A model generated the notes under the pieces. That model did not search any database and was not told the DNA's origin. It saw only the letters and a list, made by a program, of their open reading frames with translations. Shown piece after piece: positions 1 through 5,736 of a DNA stretch of 15,801 bases. The stretch is from Fibrobacterota bacterium. Lineage in GTDB: Bacteria; Fibrobacterota; Chitinivibrionia; Chitinivibrionales; Chitinispirillaceae. Each line of letters starts with the position of its first letter. Position 1 is the first letter of the stretch. The stretch lies in the NCBI GenBank assembly GCA_023436145.1, contig JAEZKP010000050.1:1-15801 (forward strand), in the 5' to 3' direction. The translations under genes were made by a program, and so were the position numbers.

Positions 1-115
1 TTCACCTCCGGGGAAATTGGAGGGGAGCCAAGGGCTAACCCGAAAAATCAGATTCCGGCCAGTGAACGAATTTTTCCAAATGACTTATAAACCCACACCA
101 TTTCATAACTGTAGA
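1..115. repeat. Long direct repeat, copy 1 (cut by window edge)
   Basis: Starts with TTCACCTCCGGGG, the right arm of a palindrome whose left arm lies outside the window, followed by about 100 bp that recur at 243-355 with an offset of 242 bp. The first 40 bases differ at only two positions (tccgggg/tctgggg and agggct/agagct). Similarity then decays but can be followed to 'gtagaa'. No gene is visible here. Confidence 0.8.
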
Positions 116-211
116 ATCCATGTTGAATCACAGACTTCTTCAGGCGACATCTCTTCGAAAAAGAAAATCCACTCACTCTAACTGAGAAATCTGAGGCTAC
201 CGGAGGTAATC

Positions 212-255
212 CCCCAGAGGTGATTTCTTTACTAAGAAGGATTTCACCTCTGGGG
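212..255. repeat. REP-like interrupted palindrome, copy 1
   Basis: Perfect 12-bp arms CCCCAGAGGTGA (212-223) and TCACCTCTGGGG (244-255), separated by 20 nt. The spacer holds its own small stem, TTCTT (225-229) with AAGAA (234-238). The same arms recur at 2572, 4216 and 4500 with a 19-20 nt spacer. Because such repeats are typical partners of RAYT proteins and a RAYT-like gene lies at 2813, I read them as one family. The link to the gene is inference. Confidence 0.85.
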
Positions 256-355
256 AAATTGGAGGGGAGCCAAGAGCTAACCGAAGAAATCCGATTCCAG
301 TCAGTAAACGAAACAAACGATTCATAAACTCACATCATTCACTCATCGTAGAAAT
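243..355. repeat. Long direct repeat, copy 2
   Basis: Second copy of the element at 1-115. It begins in the right arm of the palindrome at 212-255 and continues through GGAGGGGAGCCAAGAGC. The duplicated unit is therefore larger than the palindrome itself. The stretch 116-211 between the copies has no recognised gene or motif. Confidence 0.75.
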
Positions 356-445
356 CTGCTAATAACTTAAAAACTTAGATTCCAGTGGATTGGAATTCCA
401 AAAATTCCTGCTTAATCGATTTTAGCAGTACGCCACTTTTCCACC

Positions 446-454
446 TGCTATATT
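446..454 (+). promoter_or_regulatory. Possible extended -10 promoter for rsmG
   Basis: TGCTATATT reads as an extended -10 element (TGn followed by TATATT), 65 nt upstream of the rsmG start. There is no convincing -35 hexamer at the usual distance, which extended -10 promoters tolerate. A 6-bp inverted repeat, TAGCAG (423-428) and CTGCTA (445-450), overlaps it, and a perfect 12-bp palindrome TTGGAATTCCAA lies at 390-401; either could be an operator. Tentative. Confidence 0.35.
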
Positions 455-519
455 ATAAGTGCAAAAAAACTGGATTAAAAACAGGGTCAAAATAAATAAA
501 TGGAGCTAATGAAGAGAAA

Positions 520-1140
520 ATGCAAAAGGAAGCATTTATCGGTTTTTTAAAGGAGAGTTTTCCGCATAATTACACGGAACTACTCAAAAGTTTTGAAATC
601 TATCATAGATGGTTAATTGAAGAGAACCGCAAGATCAACCTGATTTCCCGGCAGACCAGCCCAGATGAGATCTGGACACAGCATTTGCTTGATTCGCTAT
701 TGTCTATTAAGCATGTGGATTTTTCAGGCAAAAACATTCTTGATTTCGGTACAGGAGGAGGGTTCCCGGGAATACCTCTGGCAATAGTATATCCGAATGC
801 ATCTGTCACACTTTTGGATTCCCGGAAAAAAAAGATCCAGGCGCTCAGATCGGCTGTAGATGTTTTACACCTGTCCAATTGTTCCTTTCTGGATATAAGA
901 ATAGAAGAGATTACAGAAAAATTAAATGATTCCTTTGATGTTATAGTGTCCAGGTCGGTAAAGATGCTCCCTGAGTTTCGAAAACCGCTGATGAGACTAT
1001 TGAAAAAAAAGGGAGTACTGGTTCTTTATAAGAGCCGGATTCTGGATGATGTGGCATTTTTTGAAACTCCCAAAATTATTGATGCCAGTAATCCCTTAAT
1101 AGGAGAGAGAAAAATAGTGATTATTACCAAAGTGGAGTGA
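520..1140 (+). CDS. rsmG: 16S rRNA (guanine527-N7)-methyltransferase RsmG (GidB)
   Basis: SAM-dependent enzyme that methylates N7 of G527 (E. coli numbering) in the 530 loop of 16S rRNA, in the cytoplasm. The 206-aa product has the usual family length. It shows the RsmG N-terminal block NLISRQTSPDEIWTQHLLDS (about 40-59), the SAM-binding glycine motif DFGTGGGFPGIP (75-86), an acidic residue after the second strand (LLDSRKKK, D100), and the VIVSRSV segment near 141-147. The ATG at 520 is chosen because nearby ATGs at 500 and 509 are out of frame. Its ribosome binding site is weak (GAAGAG just upstream, GGAG 14 nt upstream). In many bacteria rsmG sits near mnmG/parA; here it stands alone between repeats and a convergent gene, so it is probably monocistronic. 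The family call is firm. Confidence 0.95.
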   Translation: MQKEAFIGFLKESFPHNYTELLKSFEIYHRWLIEENRKINLISRQTSPDEIWTQHLLDSLLSIKHVDFSGKNILDFGTGGGFPGIPLAIVYPNASVTLLDSRKKKIQALRSAVDVLHLSNCSFLDIRIEEITEKLNDSFDVIVSRSVKMLPEFRKPLMRLLKKKGVLVLYKSRILDDVAFFETPKIIDASNPLIGERKIVIITKVE

Positions 1141-1167
1141 GAAGGTAGATGTATGTCTGAGGCAACT

Positions 1168-1190
1168 AAAAAAATGCCCCAGATGGGGCA
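1168..1190 (-). terminator. Intrinsic terminator of the beta-helix gene
   Basis: Read on the minus strand, the stem TGCCCC/GGGGCA (arms 1175-1180 and 1185-1190) with a 4-nt loop is followed directly by seven T residues (A run 1168-1174). It starts 3 nt after the stop codon at 1194. The plus strand has no T tract directly after the stem, so it mainly serves the minus-strand gene and only doubtfully rsmG. Confidence 0.8.
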
Positions 1191-1193
1191 AAT

Positions 1194-2333
1194 TCAGGCA
1201 TTCTTTTTCTTGAACATCGAAAACATCCTCTGAAGTGAACCCACCAGCCCTATCTCTTTCTGATCATCTGCATCCTGGTATGGAAATGGATAAGCCTGAT
1301 ATCCGGATTTTTTCTTCATAAAATAGTCCCGGTTCTTTTTGATGTGTTCCCGTACCTTGCCGCGATCTCTCATGTATGGTTCGGCGTTTTTTCCATCATA
1401 TTTGTTGTCCCAGATGTGAAGATCATTAATCTGGTCCGGAGCCGGATATGTGGTAGAAGCATTCCTGAAGGAACGGTAATTCTCCAGCACGATAGGATAA
1501 TCAAATTTGCCAATAAATTCATTATCGTAAATTACTCCAGTCCCTCCACGTATATACATGCCCTGATAGCTCCCACCAGATTTGATCTTATTCCCATATA
1601 TTTCATATTTGCGACTCCCCCGACCGTAAAAAAAGTTGCCATGCGCATCAATAGGATTAGTATTCAGATTGCCATCATCGATAGTATTATACCTGAATAC
1701 ATAATTGGAACCACGGTTAGAAGAGATGGAGTGAATAGCCCCCTTTACATTTTTATGCTCGAACTGATTTTTTTCCACATAGATGGCATCATCAGAGCCC
1801 AGTTTTACTGGCCGCTTCCAGGCACCATCATTGTCCCCATAAATGACAATATCTGTTACGCTGTTTTCCTGAAACTGATTGTTATCAATAACCCCTTTAA
1901 TGTTACCGGTAGTTTCTATGGCTCTTTTTTTAAAGTTTTTAAAGGTACTGTTATCGATTCTCATCTCCAGGCTGTCACTGGTGATTTTGACCCCGTTACC
2001 GTTTTTCCCTCCATCAAGAACCAGATTAGTCAACCTGAAATAGCCATCACTAACCACTCTGAAAAACCAGTCCAGAGGAGAGGTCTGCTTAAGCACCGTA
2101 TTTTTCTTACCGGAGCCGGAAATGGTAATGTTTTTTTTCACCTCGAGTTTGGGGCCTTTGAAATTGAAGTTACCCTCTGGAATAACAACAGTAGCATTCT
2201 CAGGGGCATTGTCGATAGCCGATTGAATGTCTTCTCTGTTGCCACTTTTTGCAGTTATGGTAACCGCTGATGAATTTACCACATTGAACATAAAAGTGGT
2301 AATCGCTACAGTTGCCATTACATGCTTTTTCAT
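1194..2333 (-). CDS. Exported right-handed parallel beta-helix protein, function unknown
   Basis: A 379-aa protein. The start is set at ATG 2333 because GGAGG lies directly upstream (CAAGGAGGTATTATG); a longer in-frame reading would lose that site. Residues 1-23 form a signal peptide (MKKHV, hydrophobic core, then VNSSA before VTIT), so the product is exported. The segment near 30-55 (AIDNAPENATVVIPEG) matches the opening of pectate-lyase-like beta-helix proteins. It is followed by many short turns rich in N, G and D (for example GVIDNNQF, GVIYDNEF), as expected of stacked beta-helix coils. The last 80 or so residues leave the helix pattern and end in a Lys-rich tail. The fold class suits polysaccharide lyases, epimerases and NosD-like proteins, but I see no catalytic signature that picks one. 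It is a single gene with its own terminator, convergent with rsmG. Confidence 0.75.
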   Translation of the reverse strand: MKKHVMATVAITTFMFNVVNSSAVTITAKSGNREDIQSAIDNAPENATVVIPEGNFNFKGPKLEVKKNITISGSGKKNTVLKQTSPLDWFFRVVSDGYFRLTNLVLDGGKNGNGVKITSDSLEMRIDNSTFKNFKKRAIETTGNIKGVIDNNQFQENSVTDIVIYGDNDGAWKRPVKLGSDDAIYVEKNQFEHKNVKGAIHSISSNRGSNYVFRYNTIDDGNLNTNPIDAHGNFFYGRGSRKYEIYGNKIKSGGSYQGMYIRGGTGVIYDNEFIGKFDYPIVLENYRSFRNASTTYPAPDQINDLHIWDNKYDGKNAEPYMRDRGKVREHIKKNRDYFMKKKSGYQAYPFPYQDADDQKEIGLVGSLQRMFSMFKKKNA

Positions 2334-2366
2334 AATACCTCCTTGCTCATAAGTCACTGTAATCAC

Positions 2367-2812
2367 TCGAAATACAGTACATTACAAGAGCGGTTGTTTG
2401 AAAAAGGAGTGACTTCGGGCGGTAATAGTTCTTTATTGTTTTGAACGAGCAATTAAATGGACAGGAAGGCTGCAAACCCCTGTTTATCCGGATAAAAAAA
2501 GGAAGAGGTAGAAATATTTTTAATGGAGTGTACATAGGGTTGACTGGGCTGGGGTCTTTTTCCGGCCTTTTCCCCAGAGGTGAACCCTTTACGGAGAAGG
2601 ATTTCATCTCTGGGAAAATTACCTTCAGATAGCTTCGAAAAACGACATCTTAAAATCATCCAATCATTTTTGGCAATGATAAAGGAATCTTTCTTCGCCA
2701 AATTTCTGAAGCAGTGCACTTAATATTGGTCATCTAAAGATATCTGAAACTTATGGAACTGATATTGCTCAGTTTTTCTGATACTTCACCCTTCAAAAAA
2801 GGATACTAAAAC
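2367..2812. other. Gene-free stretch between two divergent genes
   Basis: Holds the start regions of the divergent beta-helix (-) and RAYT-like (+) genes plus the palindrome at 2572-2614. A 6-bp inverted repeat, ACTGTA (2356-2361) and TACAGT (2373-2378), lies just before the beta-helix start and could be an operator, but the arms are short. A 63-codon open frame at 2441-2632 runs through the palindrome and has no credible features. I found no clear -35/-10 pair for either gene. Confidence 0.5.
2572..2614. repeat. REP-like interrupted palindrome, copy 2
   Basis: Left arm CCCCAGAGGTGA (2572-2583), 20-nt spacer, right arm TCATCTCTGGG (2604-2614) with one change from the perfect complement. The spacer end (GAGAAGGATT) closely matches that of copy 1 (AAGAAGGATT), so copies 1 and 2 form one subfamily. 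It lies about 200 bp upstream of the RAYT-like gene. Confidence 0.8.
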
Positions 2813-3835
2813 ATGAGCACCAAACCCAGAATAATCGTCCCACAGGTCGTCTACCAAATAACTGCTGAAGGCACAGAAGAGATTCAACTCTTTGGGAAAG
2901 ATGTACTTAAAAAATTCTTCATCGACCAGTTAGCCCGAATAAGCAATAAATATGAGCTCGATTGTTATGCTTTTTCCTTAACCGCAAACCAGTACTATCT
3001 ATTGGTTAGATCCAGTGAGCAATCAATCTCAATTGCAATGCAGAATTTTAATTCCGTTATTGCCAAAAAGTTTAATAAAACTGAGAAGCGTCATGGAACC
3101 GTTTTCGGCTCCCGTTTCAGTGCACTGGTGATTGAGCAGGATAAATTAAAGGAACTGGTCAGTTTTATTCATCTGCAACCGGTGGCTAATGGTGAATGCT
3201 CACTTGAGCAGCTCGATAACTACAAGTGGAGCGGCCATTATTCCCTAATAGGAAATAAGCCCCCCAATTTTCTTAACGTTCAATACGTGCTTGACCTCTT
3301 TGACATGTCTGAACCGGTAAAAAATTATCAGGATTACATAAAGCAATTCACATCGAATAAACAGAATGAACAGCTTATAAAGTACCTTAAAGATGCCAAT
3401 AGCGGAAAACTCAGCTTTCACAAACGGGAGGTTTGGGTGCTGGGGAAACCACAATTTGTAAAACAGATCTTAGATTTGGATAGCAGCAGACGTGCCCGGA
3501 TTGCCCGTTATGTTAAAGAAAATGTGAGCATGGAAAGAATTGTAGAGGAAGTGACCAAATCACTGTGTCTTCCCGCCAGAGAGATATTTAGGCAGGGTCT
3601 ATTTGATGTGAAGTCTACTGCAAGGGAGCTCTTTGCATATATGGGCAAGTTTCGTTTTGATTTTTCAGGAGCGCAGTTGGCCAGACATCTTAATGTAACC
3701 GAGTCTGCGGTTTCCAGAATGATCAGTAGGTTTAATAGTGTTGAGTGTAAGGATTTTTTTGTAAAGATGGTTAATGCTGAATTCACATCAAGTCCTCTTG
3801 AACAACCAGAAAATCACCTAAATTCTCTATACTAA
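2813..3835 (+). CDS. REP-associated tyrosine transposase-like protein with apparently lost catalytic residues and a C-terminal helix-turn-helix
   Basis: A 340-aa product; ATG preceded by AAAGGA. Residues about 5-145 follow the Y1/HUH transposase (IS200-like, RAYT) plan: a beta strand at VVYQITAEG, a core strand leading to NQYYLLVRSS (59-68), GTVFGSRFSALVIE (95-108), FIHLQPVANG (118-127) and YKWSGHYSLIG (137-147). In active members the first motif is NHxHLLV and the last begins Tyr-Ile-x-x-NPV. Here the two metal-binding His positions are Q60 and Y62, and the catalytic Tyr position is F118. If this alignment is right, the protein cannot nick DNA by the usual route. Residues about 265-310 form a DnaA/TrpR-like helix-turn-helix (AQLARHLNVTESAVSRMISR), common in long RAYT-like proteins. 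The frame is intact, which argues against simple decay. The flanking palindromes are candidate binding sites. RAYT family membership is likely; a DNA-binding role is inference. Confidence 0.8.
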   Translation: MSTKPRIIVPQVVYQITAEGTEEIQLFGKDVLKKFFIDQLARISNKYELDCYAFSLTANQYYLLVRSSEQSISIAMQNFNSVIAKKFNKTEKRHGTVFGSRFSALVIEQDKLKELVSFIHLQPVANGECSLEQLDNYKWSGHYSLIGNKPPNFLNVQYVLDLFDMSEPVKNYQDYIKQFTSNKQNEQLIKYLKDANSGKLSFHKREVWVLGKPQFVKQILDLDSSRRARIARYVKENVSMERIVEEVTKSLCLPAREIFRQGLFDVKSTARELFAYMGKFRFDFSGAQLARHLNVTESAVSRMISRFNSVECKDFFVKMVNAEFTSSPLEQPENHLNSLY

Positions 3836-4014
3836 AAGACTTTGCCAATACGAATTTTATGTCGGAGAAATCTTATCCATTATTATAGCCCGGTGTACAG
3901 TCAAAGAAAACTGAAGAAGGAAGCTTGAGATCACTATACAAATATATAATCGGAATTGAAAAGAATTTATTTACAAATAATTTCACTCACACAGCATTTG
4001 CCCAGTGATGAATG

Positions 4015-4136
4015 CAGATTAGCTTTTCCGTGCGAACTCTACCTGTTGCATCTTTCCGGATTAACCCACAACCCTCCCTTAAATGAGAAGATTTAGGCAA
4101 GAATGAACAATGTTAAAAACTTAGTAAAACCGCTTA
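4015..4136. repeat. Downstream direct repeat, copy 1
   Basis: Aligns without gaps to 4265-4386 (offset 250) with roughly four-fifths identity by eye. The best conserved blocks are TTAACCCACAACCCTCC, AAATGAGAAG, TTTAGGCAAGAATGAACA and TTAGTAAAA. It follows the degenerate arm at 4001-4011, so the repeating unit appears to include a palindrome plus this tail. Confidence 0.85.
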
Positions 4137-4215
4137 AATTTCGCGATCTTGGTCTTCAAAAGTAAACCGATTAACTGCTTTAACTTATATATCAATAGAC
4201 AAAGGCGGTCTTTAT

Positions 4216-4257
4216 CCCAGAGGTGAATGATGATTATCTAAGCTTTCACCTCCGGGG
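4216..4257. repeat. REP-like interrupted palindrome, copy 3
   Basis: Left arm CCCAGAGGTGA (4216-4226), 19-nt spacer, right arm TCACCTCCGGGG (4246-4257); the arms differ from full complementarity at one position. The spacer (ATGATGATTATCTAAGCTT) resembles that of copy 4 and not copies 1 and 2, defining a second subfamily. Confidence 0.85.
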
Positions 4258-4264
4258 ACACACA

Positions 4265-4386
4265 CAGATTGGCTTTTCCATGCACAATCTACCCTTTGCC
4301 TCTTTCCGCATTAACCCACAACCCTCCCCCAAATGAGAAGGTTTAGGCAAGAATGAACATTGTCAAAAGCTTAGTAAAAACCGCTA
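4265..4386. repeat. Downstream direct repeat, copy 2
   Basis: Second copy of 4015-4136, starting right after palindrome copy 3 (CAGATTGGCTTTTCC). The order palindrome then tail is the same as in the degenerate first unit, consistent with tandem duplication of a unit of about 250 bp. Confidence 0.85.
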
Positions 4387-4398
4387 AATTTCGCGATT

Positions 4399-4441
4399 AA
4401 ATGAGACGATTTTGGCAAAAATGAACGTTTGTTAAAAGAGT
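4399..4441. repeat. Downstream direct repeat, partial third copy
   Basis: AAATGAGACGATTTTGGC and following AAAAATGAAC, GTTAAAAG match the middle of the 122-bp repeat at 4331-4370. It begins almost where copy 2 ends, so it looks like an internally shortened third unit. Confidence 0.65.
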
Positions 4442-4499
4442 AATACCTCTTAAGCTTCCCGATCATAGCCATCATACACTTAACAAACAGCCCCCCTAG

Positions 4500-4542
4500 C
4501 CCCAGAGATGAATGATGGTTCTTTAAACTTTTCACCTCCGGG
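4500..4542. repeat. REP-like interrupted palindrome, copy 4
   Basis: Left arm CCCCAGAGATGA (4500-4511), 20-nt spacer ATGATGGTTCTTTAAACTTT, right arm TCACCTCCGGG (4532-4542). The spacer shares ATGATG and the TTTAA/CTTT pattern with copy 3. It lies 82 bp upstream of the small membrane protein gene. Confidence 0.8.
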
Positions 4543-4623
4543 CCTTTGGCCTCTTTTCTTCCTACCCACTGCACGGCACATTATTTGCACCCTGTATTTA
4601 AAGCTCGATAGAAGGGAGTGCTC

Positions 4624-4845
4624 ATGCTTTGGGTAATATTCATCGTTATTATCCTTGTCGCTTTGGTACTGCTTTTTTTCTTGAAAGGGCGGGAAGTCCC
4701 TTACAGCGGATACACCAAATTCATGTACTACCTGATTGTAGCATTGATGGTGGTACTTCTTATTACCAGCATCGTTGCCTGGTATACCGACACTATAAAT
4801 CCTGAGAAACTGAAGAAACCTCCAACAACCAGTAGCCCACAGTAA
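4624..4845 (+). CDS. Small two-helix membrane protein, unknown function
   Basis: A 73-aa product. The ATG at 4624 is preferred because AAGGGAG (4612-4618) sits 5 nt upstream; the in-frame GTG at 4618 overlaps that site. Residues 1-21 (MLWVIFIVIILVALVLLFFLK) and about 35-57 (YYLIVALMVVLLITSIVAWY) are strongly hydrophobic and predict two transmembrane helices. A short polar loop, GREVPYSGYTK, joins them, and a Pro/Thr/Ser-rich tail follows. I do not recognise the family. It is convergent with the dismutase gene, with only 24 nt between the two stops and no hairpin there. The ribosome binding site and membrane pattern support a real gene. Confidence 0.65.
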   Translation: MLWVIFIVIILVALVLLFFLKGREVPYSGYTKFMYYLIVALMVVLLITSIVAWYTDTINPEKLKKPPTTSSPQ

Positions 4846-4869
4846 CCGATAATATTTTAACAGGAAAAA

Positions 4870-5574
4870 TTACTTTTTCACCTCTGGTTTCTTGCTCTTA
4901 ACCAATAACAAATAACGGGCACTGACCTCCGGCCAGTTCACCACATTCCAAAATGCATCAATATAGCTACCCCGTTGATTCTGGTATTTGAGGTAGTAGG
5001 CATGCTCCCACACATCAAGACCTAATATTGGATTTCCCCGCTTCTCTGATACATCCATCAGCGGATTGTCCTGGTTGGGGGTGGAGCTGATAAAAAGCGA
5101 ACCATCCTCACCAACACAAAGCCATGCCCAGCCACTGCCAAAACGTGTGACTGCAGCCTGCTTAAACTCCTCCTTGAATTTGTCAAACGAACCGAATGTG
5201 GCAGTTATCCTCTCTGCCAAAGGGCCCTCTGGAGTACCCCCCCCCTTTGGGCTCATCACTTTCCAGAACAAACTATGATTATAGTGGCCCCCAGCATTGT
5301 TGCGTACAGCCGCAGGAAGAGTGCTGGCACTGCTGAAAAGCTCCGGTAATGTTTTTGAGCTTAGAGAAGCTTCCTGCATTGCTTTTTTCAGATTGTCGAA
5401 ATACCCGCGGTGGTGACGGGTGTAATGAATCTCCATAGTTTTCGCATCGATATAAGGTTCAAGTGCATTAAATGCATACGGCAAAGAATCAAACTGCAAC
5501 GAAGTTGTCTTATCCTGGGTAAAAGCGGTTAAGGGCAGCAGTGCCCCTATCATCATGAGAGCAACAGTTTTCAT
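4870..5574 (-). CDS. Exported superoxide dismutase, Mn/Fe family (Mn-type residues)
   Basis: Converts superoxide to oxygen and hydrogen peroxide. The ATG at 5574 gives 234 aa and has AGGTGA 5 nt upstream; an upstream in-frame GTG overlaps that site. Residues 1-20 (MKTVALMMIGALLPLTAFTQ) form a signal peptide, so the enzyme should act outside the cytoplasm, most likely in the periplasm. The four metal ligands are visible: H50 (EIHYTRHHRGYFDNL), H100 (GGHYNHSLFW), D187 and H191 (DVWEHAYYLKYQN). Gly-Gly before the second ligand and Q168 in NQDNPLM match Mn-type enzymes such as SodA rather than Fe-type, though cambialistic use cannot be excluded. The C-terminus ends in a Lys-rich tail. It appears monocistronic. 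The family call is firm; the metal is inferred. Confidence 0.95.
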   Translation of the reverse strand: MKTVALMMIGALLPLTAFTQDKTTSLQFDSLPYAFNALEPYIDAKTMEIHYTRHHRGYFDNLKKAMQEASLSSKTLPELFSSASTLPAAVRNNAGGHYNHSLFWKVMSPKGGGTPEGPLAERITATFGSFDKFKEEFKQAAVTRFGSGWAWLCVGEDGSLFISSTPNQDNPLMDVSEKRGNPILGLDVWEHAYYLKYQNQRGSYIDAFWNVVNWPEVSARYLLLVKSKKPEVKK

Positions 5575-5649
5575 AAAGATCACCTTTCCTCTGTAACGTT
5601 AAGATCAATTCTGATTTCATGCGCTGAATCGTACAGCCTTTTTTTTAAT

Positions 5650-5679
5650 ATAATAGCTGCTCTGGAGTATAGCTGTCCT
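5650..5679 (-). promoter_or_regulatory. Candidate promoter of the superoxide dismutase gene
   Basis: On the minus strand, AGGACA (5674-5679, four of six against TTGACA), an 18-nt spacer, then TATTAT (5650-5655, five of six against TATAAT), about 75 nt upstream of the start. The -35 region overlaps an imperfect 16-bp tandem repeat (5660-5691, core CTGGAGT) that could bind a regulator. Confidence 0.35.
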
Positions 5680-5694
5680 GGAGTGGAACTGATT

Positions 5695-5730
5695 CACAAC
5701 AACAGGTAATAGTTATCACCTGTTATTGTG
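5695..5730 (-). terminator. Strong hairpin after rseP (terminator-like, no U tract)
   Basis: In the minus-strand RNA, CACAAUAACAGGUGAU pairs with AUUACCUGUUGUUGUG across a 4-nt loop, giving 16 bp with two G-U pairs. It starts 6 nt after the rseP stop. The plus-strand version has A-C mismatches at those two places, so the structure fits rseP mRNA. No run of U follows, so it may protect the 3' end or need a factor rather than act as a classical terminator. Confidence 0.55.
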
Positions 5731-5736
5731 CATTTA

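Larger units (their letters stand above)
3836..4617. other. Gene-free, repeat-rich stretch after the RAYT-like gene
   Basis: About 780 bp with no convincing gene. It contains a direct repeat of about 122 bp in two copies 250 bp apart plus a partial third, two palindromes, and a degenerate left arm CCCAGTGATGA at 4001-4011. The stretch 3836-3990 holds nothing I recognise. A 67-codon minus frame at 4371-4574 crosses both repeat types and is not credible. No clear terminator follows the RAYT-like gene. Confidence 0.6.

Noticed and set aside
1344..2270. Open plus-strand frame of 308 codons opposite the beta-helix gene
   Set aside because: It starts with GTG without a ribosome binding site, reads as Ile-rich low-quality protein, and lies wholly antisense to a gene with signal peptide, ribosome binding site and terminator. 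The openness is a by-product of the other strand's codons.
2356..2378. ACTGTA...TACAGT inverted repeat as a LexA (SOS) box
   Set aside because: The CTGT/ACAG spacing is too wide for a proteobacterial LexA box and the arms are short; kept only as a possible operator.
2441..2632. 63-codon plus frame between the beta-helix and RAYT-like genes
   Set aside because: It runs through the palindrome at 2572-2614 and shows no domain or credible ribosome binding site.
1..4542. CRISPR array from the regularly repeated palindromes
   Set aside because: Copies are hundreds to thousands of bases apart, not regularly spaced, and no cas genes are present.
4371..4574. 67-codon minus frame downstream of the RAYT-like gene
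   Set aside because: It is built from the third direct-repeat copy and palindrome copy 4; no protein features.
4842..4872. Terminator between the convergent small membrane protein and dismutase genes
   Set aside because: The 24-nt gap has no inverted repeat, only AT-rich sequence.
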